The notes under the pieces are model-generated. The model made no database searches. It worked only from the letters and a program-made list of their open reading frames with translations, and had not been told where the DNA came from. A stretch of 53,782 nt of DNA from JBILCM01 sp044353165 (GTDB lineage Bacteria; Bacillota; Bacilli; Paenibacillales; YIM-B00363). A program made the position numbers and the translations under genes. Position 1 is the stretch's first letter. The number at the start of each line of letters is the position of its first letter. The stretch spans positions 1-53,782 of the forward strand of contig JBILCM010000008.1 in the NCBI GenBank assembly GCA_044353165.1. Reading direction: 5' to 3'. Positions 1 to 8,049 of this stretch are shown piece after piece.

Positions 1-2
1 TA

Positions 3-518
3 GCGCGCGGATTGGAGGCCATTGATGCAACATGGTTGGAAGAACCTTTTGCCCGAGAAGATTTGGCTTCGTATCGACGACTTAAAGATGAAGTAAACCT
101 CCCAATTACGGGTGGGGAATTTTCGACCGAGTTTTCGATTTTTCGTGATTATTTGGTGCATAGAGCCGTTGATATTATTCAACCGGATGTGTTCATAAGC
201 GGTGGCATATGGCCTACGAAGAAGGTGGCTGTGCTCGCGGAAGCATTCGATGTTCCTTGTATCTTGCATGGTACGAACGGTCCTGATCTCGCTGCATCCT
301 TACAAGTGGCTTCCACGATACCGAGTTGCCGCATGATGGAATTCGCTTTGCTCTTCCCGCCGCTCACATTAGAGCAAATGTATGAACCGTTATTGCGGAT
401 TCTAAAACAGTCTGAACTCTATACATTCAAGAACGGGAATATTGAACTTTCGCAAGCACCGGGTCTCGGTGTAGCGTTAGACGAAGAAGCCATTGAACAA
501 CTTCGCAAGCTTTCTTAA
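3..518 (+). CDS. Enolase-superfamily sugar-acid dehydratase, C-terminal part (cut by window start)
   Basis: C-terminal ~171 residues of a mandelate-racemase/muconate-lactonizing subgroup enzyme; the frame is open to the left edge, so the N-terminal cap and the first metal ligand lie outside. Visible hallmarks of the barrel are WLEEPF (second metal-binding Glu), GGE (third metal ligand), IIQPD, and an HGTNGPD loop where the catalytic His normally sits. The family abstracts the alpha-proton of a carboxylate, and dehydrates sugar acids to 2-keto-3-deoxy acids in many members. It is followed 39 bp later by an SDR dehydrogenase and then a GH106-like glycosidase, which suggests a sugar-acid dehydratase such as a rhamnonate, fuconate or galactonate type. 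The substrate cannot be read from this fragment. Confidence 0.85.
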   Translation, partial: ARGLEAIDATWLEEPFAREDLASYRRLKDEVNLPITGGEFSTEFSIFRDYLVHRAVDIIQPDVFISGGIWPTKKVAVLAEAFDVPCILHGTNGPDLAASLQVASTIPSCRMMEFALLFPPLTLEQMYEPLLRILKQSELYTFKNGNIELSQAPGLGVALDEEAIEQLRKLS

Positions 519-557
519 ATTGCAATATGAACCAAGAACGGAATGGGGAGGAATTTC

Positions 558-1331
558 ATGTTACGCGTTCTGACGAACAGAGTTGCGATCGTGACGGGTG
601 GCAGCCGCGGAATTGGCAGTGGGATTTGTGTCGAGCTTGCCAAAGCTGGCGCCCGTATCGCCCTTAACTACACGAGTAATGAGAAAGAAGCAACTCGCGT
701 AGCCCACGAAATTCAAGCATCGGGCGGTGAAGTGAAAATATATCAAGCGGATGTTGGGAACAAACAACAAGTGGATCAGATGGTGGATCAGGTTGCTAAG
801 GACTTCGGAAGCATTGATATTTTGGTAAATAACGCCGGTATATGTCCATTTGAGGATTTCTTTCAAATTACAGAAGAAGTATGGGAGCGCACCTTGAAAG
901 TGAATTTATCGGGGATGTTCTTTACTTGCCAGTCGGCAGGTCAATATATGCGGGATCAAGGGAAAGGCGCGATCATTAATATAAGCACGGTCACGACGAT
1001 GCGCGGCGGTGTGCAGCAAGTTCACTATGCTTCCAGCAAGGGAGGGGTCAATTCGTTGACCATCTCTATGGCGAATGCCGTAAGGGAATATGGCATTCGT
1101 GTGAATGCGATTCTTTGCGGAGGTGTTCCCACAGATATTAATCTTGAACAACGCAGAGCCATATTAGCCAAAAATCCTGATGCGTTTTCGATACCAGAAA
1201 ATTCAGTCGCTATTCGCAGTATGGGCAGGCCTGATGATTTAGGAAAAGCATGCGTATTTCTCGCTTCTGATGCGAGTGAATGGGTGACCGGCGCCTTAAT
1301 TCCGATTGATGGAGGCGCATTAGCCCGTTAG
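558..1331 (+). CDS. SDR-family NAD(P)-dependent dehydrogenase/reductase
   Basis: A 257-residue classical short-chain dehydrogenase. It has the TGGSRGIG cofactor loop (residues ~13-20), NNAG (~91-94), and the catalytic set N116, S143, Y157, K161 (YxxxK). The start is ATG 558, preceded by GGGGAGG at the right distance; an in-frame ATG at 543 lies upstream of that ribosome site and is unlikely. Asn-Tyr-Thr-Ser after the second strand, with no acidic residue, leans towards NADP, but this is weak. It sits between a dehydratase and a large glycosidase in one operon, so oxidation of a sugar, aldonate or 2-keto-3-deoxy-aldonate is the likely role. In L-fucose and L-rhamnose non-phosphorylative pathways an SDR acts directly after the enolase-type dehydratase. 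Confidence 0.9.
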   Translation: MLRVLTNRVAIVTGGSRGIGSGICVELAKAGARIALNYTSNEKEATRVAHEIQASGGEVKIYQADVGNKQQVDQMVDQVAKDFGSIDILVNNAGICPFEDFFQITEEVWERTLKVNLSGMFFTCQSAGQYMRDQGKGAIINISTVTTMRGGVQQVHYASSKGGVNSLTISMANAVREYGIRVNAILCGGVPTDINLEQRRAILAKNPDAFSIPENSVAIRSMGRPDDLGKACVFLASDASEWVTGALIPIDGGALAR

Positions 1332-1371
1332 TTTTTCATTTTATTGTAACCATAAGTGGAAGAGGGAAAGC

Positions 1372-4300
1372 ATGAGTATCCATCAAGATGTATACAATTT
1401 ATTTCAACAACCTACAGCAGCATACCGTGGCAAGCCGTTCTGGTCTTGGAACGGTGAATTGGATTTAGAAGAGCTTATTCGGCAAATTCATGTGTTTAAA
1501 GAGATGGGTTTTGGCGGTTTTTTTATGCATTCACGCACAGGCTTAATTACAGAATACCTTGGAGAAACGTGGTTTCAGCTTATTGAAGCATGCGCTAAGG
1601 AAGCGGAGAAACTCGGCATGGAAGCTTGGTTATATGATGAAGATCGATGGCCGAGCGGCACTGCGGGCGGATTGGTAACCAAGGATGCCCGGTACCGAAG
1701 TCGATACATCTATTTACAAATCGTAAGCGTCGATGATTTCACATGGACAGAATCGATGATTGCTGCCTTTACTTGCAAACTGGATGGTTTGGCATATACA
1801 GAGTTGTCACAACTGCAACGGGACGAACGGCCTGCATGTGCGGAGCCATACTCCGTCTTAACCTTTACGATTGTGGAGATGAACAAACAAAGTTTTTATA
1901 ACGGGTATACATATGTTGATACGATGAATCGTGAGGCGACGCAATATTTCATCGAACTTACGCACGAGAAGTACAAAAAATCCGTCGGTCAACATTTTGG
2001 TAAGTCGATCAAAGGTATATTTACAGATGAACCGCATCGGGGCTCACTCATGGATGGGTTTGGCATTCAGAATGAACACGGTGAATGGCATGCGCCGTGG
2101 ACCCCGCAATTGTTCGACGCTTTTCAACACAAGTTTGGATACGATCTCGTATCGAAACTTCCTGAATTGTTTCTCTGGCCGAATGGTCACAACGTTTCGC
2201 AAGTGAAATGGCATTACACGGAACTCTTACAAACTTTATTCATTGAAAACTTTGCTAAACCGATTCAAGCTTGGTGCAATGAAAATAATCTTATCCTCAC
2301 AGGTCATGTGCTTCACGAAGATAACTTGACGGCACAAGTCGTGCCGCACGGTTCGGTGATGCGATTCTACGAACATATGGAATATCCGGGTGTCGATGTG
2401 TTAACGGAAGGTAATGTCAATTTTTGGATTGCCAAGCAGTTGTCATCCGCAGCGAGGCAACTGGGTAAGAAATGGTTGTTAAGCGAGTTGTACGGTTGTA
2501 CAGGTTGGCAAATGTCGCTTGAAGGCCACAAAGCAGTCGGCATCTGGCAAACGTTGTTTGGGATCAACTTACGTTGTCATCATCTTTCTTGGTATACCAT
2601 GGAAGGAGAATCCAAACGCGATTTTCCAGCCAGCATTTCTCATCAATCCGCATGGTGGAAAGATTACGATTACGTCGAGACGTTCTTCTCGCGGCTTGGT
2701 GTGATCATGACGCATGGGCAAGCACAATGTGAGATTCTTGTTTTGAATCCCGTTGAAAGTGTCTGGTGTCAAATTTATCCAGGATGGTCGAAGAAATTGG
2801 CTGTTCAATCACCGGAAGTGAAGCGATTGGAAAAAATATATGCTGATACGTTTCATTGGATCAGCGGCGCACAGATGGATTTTGATTATGGCGATGAAGA
2901 AATGCTGGGTAGATTGGCGTGTATCCAATATAATAAAGCAGGTCAGCCGATTCTAAAATTTGGGGAGGCAACCTATTCTACGGTAGTTATCACAGGTATG
3001 TTGACGATTCGCTCTACGACGCTTCAGTTGCTGCAACAATTTGTTGATGCAGGTGGGAAGGTGATTTTTGCAGGGGAACCGCCTGCTTATGTGGATGCGT
3101 TACCGAATCAACTTGCAGCAAACTTGGCCTCGCAAGCGAGCCAAATTCCAATGAATCCCTCAATACTCATTGATACATTACAACATTCTATACATCAATC
3201 CATCTCTGTCAGGGATTCACGGACAGGTGACACCATACATGATATTTATTGTCAGGTCCGAACCGATGAGCACCAGACGTATGTCGTATTGTTGAATGTA
3301 AATCGTAACGTAGGTTATGAACATGTATCCATCTCGATTCAAGCGCAAGGCGTCCTTGAAGAATGGCGCTGTGATACAGGCGAACGCTGGCGTATAAAGA
3401 CGGAACACGATGGAAATGCGATGCAACTTTATGCTGATTTTCCGCCAAACGGAGAACATGTCTTTGTGATTGTTCATGAAACAGATACAACAATACCAGT
3501 CGTCTTTGCTGGTGAGAATCTCACTGAGATTGTGATGGATGGCCCGTATGCGTATTCTCTGCATGAACCGAATGTATGTGTGCTGGATTTTGCGTCATTT
3601 CAATTTCAAGATGGCGTGTGGCAAGCCGAACAAGAGATCTTAAAAGTAGATCAGGCCATTCGTCAACAATTGGGCTTGCCTTATCGTGGCGGTGAAATGA
3701 TTCAACCTTGGTTTGCGAATCAATTCGCTCCGAATCACTTCGAACCGCTAGGGAAATTACGCTTGCGTTTTGGTTTTCATGTCCAAGCGTTGCCTGAAGA
3801 ACCCATTCATCTTGTAATTGAACGGCCTGAACGATATGTGATTTCGCTCAATGGACACTTGATCCTCAAACCTGAAAAACCAGATTATTGGGTTGACCAA
3901 GTATTCAAGAAAATCGCGATACCCTTGGACGCTTTGAAAATGGGTGAGAACACCATTGAGCTCGAAACGCAGTTTCATCAAGGGGTCGATCTCGAGGCGA
4001 TCTATCTGATTGGGTCATTCGGAGTTCGTTTGTCAGGAACACAAAAAATGATCGATCTTCTCCCGATGCATCTGTTCGCAGGAGACATTGCGGGTCAAGG
4101 ATTGCCTTTTTACAGCGGCACTTTGTCATATCACATATCGGGTGAACAAATGAAAGCATACGATTCAGAGAATGTGTCCTATCACTTGTTATTTTCCGAG
4201 TTCGCTGGAGCGGCTGTGAAAGTGTCGTCTGCGAATTCACCTGCGAAGGTGATTGCGTGGCAACCTTATGAGGCAGATATTACCACTGAAGTCCTTGCCC

Positions 4301-4500
4301 AGAAGGACATCGAAGTTCAACTCGTCTTAACCCGCCGCAATACGTTCGGACCTTTACACCTTGTGCCAACACTTGTGCAAGCATATGGACCGGATCATTA
4401 TATAACCGAGGGAGAACATTATTCGGATTCGTATGCGCTTGTGCAGGCAGGCCTGATGACACAACCCCGCATGGTCATTCGGACGTTAACGAATTTATGA
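1372..4500 (+). CDS. Large GH106-like glycoside hydrolase (alpha-L-rhamnosidase-type)
   Basis: A 1042-residue cytoplasmic glycosidase without signal peptide. The N-terminal barrel contains GGFFMHSRTGL and YDEDRWPSGTAGG, signatures I associate with the GH106 alpha-L-rhamnosidase Pfam group, followed by TDEP (~residue 217) and SELYG (~residue 367), both plausible sites for catalytic acidic residues. The middle part (~540-640) resembles a beta-galactosidase trimerisation-like domain. The C-terminal third is beta-rich, with a jelly-roll-like stretch (~800-890) like those of carbohydrate-binding modules. It lies 40 bp after the SDR gene and is the last gene of the operon, directly before a strong terminator. 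Its substrate is inferred only from family resemblance; GH106-like proteins are diverse and often uncharacterised. Absence of a secretion signal means it acts on imported oligosaccharides. Confidence 0.8.
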   Translation: MSIHQDVYNLFQQPTAAYRGKPFWSWNGELDLEELIRQIHVFKEMGFGGFFMHSRTGLITEYLGETWFQLIEACAKEAEKLGMEAWLYDEDRWPSGTAGGLVTKDARYRSRYIYLQIVSVDDFTWTESMIAAFTCKLDGLAYTELSQLQRDERPACAEPYSVLTFTIVEMNKQSFYNGYTYVDTMNREATQYFIELTHEKYKKSVGQHFGKSIKGIFTDEPHRGSLMDGFGIQNEHGEWHAPWTPQLFDAFQHKFGYDLVSKLPELFLWPNGHNVSQVKWHYTELLQTLFIENFAKPIQAWCNENNLILTGHVLHEDNLTAQVVPHGSVMRFYEHMEYPGVDVLTEGNVNFWIAKQLSSAARQLGKKWLLSELYGCTGWQMSLEGHKAVGIWQTLFGINLRCHHLSWYTMEGESKRDFPASISHQSAWWKDYDYVETFFSRLGVIMTHGQAQCEILVLNPVESVWCQIYPGWSKKLAVQSPEVKRLEKIYADTFHWISGAQMDFDYGDEEMLGRLACIQYNKAGQPILKFGEATYSTVVITGMLTIRSTTLQLLQQFVDAGGKVIFAGEPPAYVDALPNQLAANLASQASQIPMNPSILIDTLQHSIHQSISVRDSRTGDTIHDIYCQVRTDEHQTYVVLLNVNRNVGYEHVSISIQAQGVLEEWRCDTGERWRIKTEHDGNAMQLYADFPPNGEHVFVIVHETDTTIPVVFAGENLTEIVMDGPYAYSLHEPNVCVLDFASFQFQDGVWQAEQEILKVDQAIRQQLGLPYRGGEMIQPWFANQFAPNHFEPLGKLRLRFGFHVQALPEEPIHLVIERPERYVISLNGHLILKPEKPDYWVDQVFKKIAIPLDALKMGENTIELETQFHQGVDLEAIYLIGSFGVRLSGTQKMIDLLPMHLFAGDIAGQGLPFYSGTLSYHISGEQMKAYDSENVSYHLLFSEFAGAAVKVSSANSPAKVIAWQPYEADITTEVLAQKDIEVQLVLTRRNTFGPLHLVPTLVQAYGPDHYITEGEHYSDSYALVQAGLMTQPRMVIRTLTNL

Positions 4501-4545
4501 ATGAAATAGGAGGCTACCTGATGTATAGGTAGCCTCCTATTTCAT
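4501..4545. terminator. Bidirectional terminator between convergent genes
   Basis: A perfect 19-bp inverted repeat (4501-4519 with 4527-4545) around a 7-base loop. It starts immediately after the glycosidase stop codon and ends 3 bp before the stop of the opposing Gfo/Idh gene. Stem ends are A/T-rich in both directions, which suits a terminator shared by the two converging transcripts. Confidence 0.85.
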
Positions 4546-4548
4546 AAA

Positions 4549-5568
4549 TTATAGTTGTACCGTTTGTCCATTCCGATTGGACTCGAACGCAGCTAAGATC
4601 ACGGCTAGTGATTTGCGTCCTTCTTCGCCCGTAATGCTTGGAGGCGTCTTCGTCACGATGCTGTTTACGAACGCATCGATAACCCCGCTAATGGTTTGTT
4701 TTGTATTGGTGGCCATAGCTCCCACTTTATGTTTCTCTACATTCCCACTTCGAAGTTCTACAATGACCTGATCCGCTGGATCGGTGCCGATCTTCATGAC
4801 ACCATTCTCACACCACAGGATCGTACTGTTGTCTCCGCCACGATAGTATGTCCAACTGGCTGTCAACGTACCGATGGCACCAGATTTCATGCGCAATAAC
4901 ACCACAGCATTGTCGTCCACGTCCGTATTCTTCTTATGCTGTGTATCGATGAAACTGGACACTTGTGCAACTTCATCGTCTAATAACCAACGAATCAAGT
5001 CTGACTTATGTACGCCCAAATCACCCATGGCACCCATAGCCGCTTCCGGTTTGCGGAAAAACCAACTGCCTGCGCCATCGACGCTCCACCCTTCAGGTCC
5101 AGGATGCCCGAATGAAGTGCGGAAAGTTAATACTTTGCCCAGATCACCGCGCTGCAATAATTCTTTCGCTTTCACATGAGGAGGCATAAAACGCTGATTG
5201 TGTCCTACCATGAGATGTACGCCTTTATTACGCGCAGCTTCAATCATCGCTGCCGCATCCGCATCACTCGTTGCCATCGGTTTTTCTACCAATACGTGTG
5301 CGCCAGCATTCGCTGCATCAATCGATACAGGTGCGTGCAAGGCATTCGGCGTACAAACACTTACGGCATCTGGCTTGATGTCCGCTAACATTTTTTTGTA
5401 ATCCGTGAAAGCCACTCCACCATGTTGATCTGCATATGCCTGTGCACGTCCGGGAACAGGATCACAGAAGGCAACAAGCTCAACGTGTGGATTCGCTGCA
5501 TATTCAGGAATATGGCGATGTTTCGAGATGGCTCCGCATCCGATCACGGCGACTCTGATTTTATCCAA
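4549..5568 (-). CDS. Gfo/Idh/MocA-family NAD(P)-dependent oxidoreductase
   Basis: A 339-residue sugar or cyclitol dehydrogenase. The N-terminal Rossmann motif is IGCGAISKHRH; EKPMA (the family EKP motif, lysine near the active site) and DLGVHKSDLIRWLL (catalytic Asp/His helix) follow. The start is probably TTG at 5568: AAGGAG lies 9 bases upstream, whereas the in-frame TTG at 5577 abuts the ribosome site. Family members oxidise or epimerise free or phosphorylated sugars, inositols and glycosides. It converges on the glycosidase gene and is divergent from an AraC regulator, so that regulator may control it. Substrate unknown. A promoter with 17-bp spacing is visible upstream (5620-5648). Confidence 0.92.
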   Translation of the reverse strand: MDKIRVAVIGCGAISKHRHIPEYAANPHVELVAFCDPVPGRAQAYADQHGGVAFTDYKKMLADIKPDAVSVCTPNALHAPVSIDAANAGAHVLVEKPMATSDADAAAMIEAARNKGVHLMVGHNQRFMPPHVKAKELLQRGDLGKVLTFRTSFGHPGPEGWSVDGAGSWFFRKPEAAMGAMGDLGVHKSDLIRWLLDDEVAQVSSFIDTQHKKNTDVDDNAVVLLRMKSGAIGTLTASWTYYRGGDNSTILWCENGVMKIGTDPADQVIVELRSGNVEKHKVGAMATNTKQTISGVIDAFVNSIVTKTPPSITGEEGRKSLAVILAAFESNRNGQTVQL

Positions 5569-5619
5569 TGCTAACAACTCCTTCTAGTCAATTTCAAAAT
5601 GTAAAAATAAACTAATCTT

Positions 5620-5648
5620 ATTTTAAGAAAAAGGTTTTCCTATGCCAA
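5620..5648 (-). promoter_or_regulatory. SigA-type promoter for the Gfo/Idh gene
   Basis: On the minus strand TTGGCA (5648-5643), a 17-base spacer and TAAAAT (5625-5620), about 50 bases before the start codon. It lies in the divergent gap shared with the AraC gene. Confidence 0.6.
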
Positions 5649-5662
5649 TGAAGAATATGAAA

Positions 5663-5672
5663 GTACATGTAC
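5663..5672. promoter_or_regulatory. Perfect palindrome GTACATGTAC in divergent gap
   Basis: A 10-base perfect palindrome just upstream of the -35 of the Gfo/Idh promoter and ~30 bases before the AraC start codon. The position suits an operator, but AraC proteins usually bind direct repeats, so the cognate regulator is not established. Confidence 0.3.
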
Positions 5673-5703
5673 AATTTTGCTATGGTTGTCGGAGGGAAGG
5701 TCG

Positions 5704-6534
5704 ATGCACCAACTTCAGCAAAGTGAAAATCGTCTTGATAGTGTTGTGTTGACTTGCGGTTATTCATTCCACAATAAGCCGTTTCGCCTCTCACACACCA
5801 GTGGGATCAAACATTATTTATTTCGGTTGCAAACCGAAGGAAAGTGTAAGGCGCTCACCGAAGGGCGAATGCAATCAATTGAGCCAGGAGATTTGTTATT
5901 ATACAAACCTGGTGACCCGTATGCATTGGAAGTGGGGGACGGACACCCTATTGCTAGCGGTGATTATTTCATCATAAGCAAAGGGGACTGGATTCATGAA
6001 TGGTGGCAACGCCAACCGCGGAAACAGAAAGTGAATATTATGCTGGATGAACGCTTACTTTCGGTTTGGCGGACGATTATTCTTGAAAAACGTCGTTTTC
6101 AAGAAGAAAACCAAGAAATGACGAGTTATTTACTTAAAGCTTTGTGCCTGAGTCTGGACCGTGCAGTTCGAATGAAAGGCACTCACAAAGGAAAGGCATT
6201 CGTTACGATCCGGATGAAAAATTATATTGATGAGCATCTGACATCCCCGATTCGTATTGAAGATGTTGCATCACACGTTGAATTGAGTGTTTCTCGTGCG
6301 GTACATTTGTTTAAGGAGTTTTTTGGTGTTCCTATCATCGAATATACCCATCAGGCGAGACTTTCATTAGCTGAGGAACGCATTCGCTACACGCAGATGA
6401 GCCTGGAGAAAGTTGCGGAAACATGCGGCTTTGGCAGTTATTCCTATTTTTTTCGGGTGTTTCGCAAAAAGCACGGGATGACGCCAGCGCAATATCGACA
6501 ACAAATTTTGATTGGCAATCAACCTTTGTTGTAA
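5704..6534 (+). CDS. AraC-family transcriptional regulator
   Basis: A 276-residue regulator with an N-terminal cupin-like sensing domain (GDLLLYKPGDPYAL around residue 70) and a C-terminal double helix-turn-helix ending in the family signature EKVAETCGFGSYSYFFRVFRK. The start is ATG 5704 with GGAGG 8 bases upstream; an in-frame TTG at 5677 precedes that ribosome site. It is divergent from the Gfo/Idh dehydrogenase and followed after 33 bases by a Rieske protein and an FAH hydrolase, so it probably controls one or both sides. The inducer is likely a sugar or sugar acid. No membrane segments are present, in contrast to the transmembrane AraC protein further on. Confidence 0.92.
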   Translation: MHQLQQSENRLDSVVLTCGYSFHNKPFRLSHTSGIKHYLFRLQTEGKCKALTEGRMQSIEPGDLLLYKPGDPYALEVGDGHPIASGDYFIISKGDWIHEWWQRQPRKQKVNIMLDERLLSVWRTIILEKRRFQEENQEMTSYLLKALCLSLDRAVRMKGTHKGKAFVTIRMKNYIDEHLTSPIRIEDVASHVELSVSRAVHLFKEFFGVPIIEYTHQARLSLAEERIRYTQMSLEKVAETCGFGSYSYFFRVFRKKHGMTPAQYRQQILIGNQPLL

Positions 6535-6567
6535 TCAAAAATGAGCACCGGAGAAGGAGTATTGATC

Positions 6568-6864
6568 ATGCACAAAATTGAACTCGGACGAATTTGTGAT
6601 TTCCCAACATTGCCTGCTGAGATTGAAATTGCACATCATCCATATTTTTTGGTCAAGACAGGCGAAGCGTATACATTGATATCGAGAATTTGCCCCCATG
6701 CAGGATATACGGTTGAATCGTACGATGATCAGTTCGTATGCACGCTCCATTACTGGTGCTTCGACCGCAATACCGGTGATTGTTTGAATGTGAGTGGAGA
6801 AAAATTGAAGACATATCCTGTTGCATTGACTGATGATCTTCTAACGGCAGTTTTGGATTCATAA
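6568..6864 (+). CDS. Small Rieske [2Fe-2S] ferredoxin-like protein
   Basis: A 98-residue protein that is essentially one Rieske domain. It has the two cluster-binding boxes C42-P-H44 and C58-T-L-H61, and the spacing between boxes fits ferredoxin components of ring-hydroxylating or nitrite-reductase (NirD-like) systems. The start is ATG 6568, preceded by GGAGAAGGAG; an in-frame ATG at 6541 lies in front of that site. It probably shuttles electrons to an oxygenase or reductase, but no Rieske oxygenase or flavin reductase is adjacent. The neighbours are an AraC regulator and an FAH-family hydrolase 31 bp downstream. This pairing suggests a catabolic step, perhaps with an oxygenase encoded elsewhere. 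Confidence 0.88.
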   Translation: MHKIELGRICDFPTLPAEIEIAHHPYFLVKTGEAYTLISRICPHAGYTVESYDDQFVCTLHYWCFDRNTGDCLNVSGEKLKTYPVALTDDLLTAVLDS

Positions 6865-6895
6865 AATTATTTATTGAGAATCGAGTGAAGTGTTT

Positions 6896-7528
6896 ATGAT
6901 GAATTCAATCCATAATATATTTTGTATCGGGCGCAATTACCGTCTTCATGCCGAGGAATTAGGGAATGAAGTGCCACAAACACCAGTTGTTTTCATGAAA
7001 CCAACGCATGCGGCGGTGATCATGCAAGGACAAACCATTGATATTCCTGCTCAGCACGGGGAAGTACACTACGAAGCGGAATGGGTGTTTCGCATCGATA
7101 GTCGGTGGGTTGCTGGGAAGCGGGCTGAGGAATGTATTGGTAGCTTCGCGCTCGGTATCGATCTTACATTGCGGGATGTACAAACTGCATTAAAAAGAAA
7201 AAGTTTGCCTTGGCTACGTTCCAAAGGTTTTCGCAATTCCGCGTTGCTTACGCCTTTCCAACCGTTCATCGATCTGCAATCGTGTATGCAACAGGACTTT
7301 AGCCTGATGATTAACGATCAAATTGTACAGCTAGGGAATATTTCACAGATGATTTTTGATGTACAAACCATTGTCGATGACATTGGAGCAACTTTTGGGT
7401 TGGACGAAGGTGACATTGTCTTCAGTGGAACACCACACGGCGTTGGCGCTTTGAAGCATGGAGATCATCTATCACTTGCTTGGGGTGAACAAGTCTTAGG
7501 AACGTGCACGGTTGTATTGACACCATGA
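6896..7528 (+). CDS. Fumarylacetoacetate hydrolase (FAH)-family protein
   Basis: A 210-residue member of the FAH/acylpyruvate-hydrolase family. It has the metal-binding ExE (HYEAEW, E60 and E62) and the downstream Asp in GIDLTLRDVQ, plus the conserved VFSGTPHGVG near the C-terminus. Such enzymes cleave C-C bonds of 2,4-diketo acids or decarboxylate oxaloacetate. In non-phosphorylative L-rhamnose and L-fucose pathways a family member splits the 2,4-diketo-3-deoxy acid to pyruvate and lactate, which would fit the dehydratase and SDR at the window start. That is an inference, since those genes are 5 kb away and in another transcript. Start ATG 6896 or 6899; both follow a GAGTGAAG-type site. Confidence 0.88.
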   Translation: MMNSIHNIFCIGRNYRLHAEELGNEVPQTPVVFMKPTHAAVIMQGQTIDIPAQHGEVHYEAEWVFRIDSRWVAGKRAEECIGSFALGIDLTLRDVQTALKRKSLPWLRSKGFRNSALLTPFQPFIDLQSCMQQDFSLMINDQIVQLGNISQMIFDVQTIVDDIGATFGLDEGDIVFSGTPHGVGALKHGDHLSLAWGEQVLGTCTVVLTP

Positions 7529-7542
7529 ACATAATTAAGGTC

Positions 7543-7571
7543 TTTACAATATATAAATTTTAAAATATAAT
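7543..7571 (+). promoter_or_regulatory. Strong SigA promoter of the rubrerythrin operon
   Basis: TTTACA (7543-7548), a 17-base spacer and a perfect TATAAT (7566-7571). Transcription would start near 7578, directly before the PerR-like box. Confidence 0.8.
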
Positions 7572-7581
7572 TACTTTTAAA

Positions 7582-7596
7582 TTATAATAATTATTA
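7582..7596 (+). promoter_or_regulatory. PerR-like operator
   Basis: The 15-base sequence TTATAATAATTATTA matches the Bacillus PerR box (TTATAATnATTATAA) at 13 of the 14 defined positions. It sits between the predicted start of transcription and the ribosome site of rubrerythrin, so PerR binding would block transcription until peroxide inactivates the repressor. Confidence 0.65.
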
Positions 7597-7612
7597 TTAA
7601 GGAGTGATTACA

Positions 7613-8044
7613 ATGAGTTCATTAGCAAACAAAAGAACATTAAACAATCTAAAGACGGCTTTTGCCGGCGAATCGCAAGCCAACCGACGTTACATCTATT
7701 TTGCCAAGAAAGCGGATATTGAGGGTCATGCGGATATTTCTGCAGCATTTCATCGGATCAGTGACGGAGAAACTTCACACGCGTTTGGTCACTTCGATAT
7801 GTTGCTTAAGCACGGTGCAGGAGATCCCGTAACGAACATGCCTGTTGGTACAACAGAACAAAATTTGGCATCAGCTATCGCTGGTGAAGAATACGAATTT
7901 AGCGAAATGTATCCTGGATTTGCGAAAGATGCACGTGACGAAGGATTTGACGATATCGCAGAGTGGTTTGAAGTGATGGCGAAGTCAGAGAAAGCACATG
8001 CGAATACGTTCAAGAAAATTCTGGAACGTTTGAAAGCGGAGTGA
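7613..8044 (+). CDS. Rubrerythrin (diiron peroxidase, without rubredoxin domain)
   Basis: A 143-residue four-helix diiron protein. Iron ligands are visible as FAGESQANRRY (E), the D/E-T-S-H motif DGETSHAFGH, AGEEYEFSEMY and KSEKAHANTFKK. The C-terminal rubredoxin domain (two CxxC) of classical rubrerythrins is absent, so electrons must come from a separate partner. The role is peroxide reduction in the cytoplasm. The start is ATG 7613 with AAGGAG 7 bases upstream; an in-frame GTG at 7604 overlaps the ribosome site. It is coupled to the DUF3501 gene and preceded by a PerR-like box. Confidence 0.93.
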   Translation: MSSLANKRTLNNLKTAFAGESQANRRYIYFAKKADIEGHADISAAFHRISDGETSHAFGHFDMLLKHGAGDPVTNMPVGTTEQNLASAIAGEEYEFSEMYPGFAKDARDEGFDDIAEWFEVMAKSEKAHANTFKKILERLKAE

Positions 8045-8049
8045 TGTTG

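Noticed and set aside
4577..5401. Several plus-strand open frames within the Gfo/Idh gene
   Set aside because: Opposite a gene with clear family motifs over its full length; no ribosome sites.
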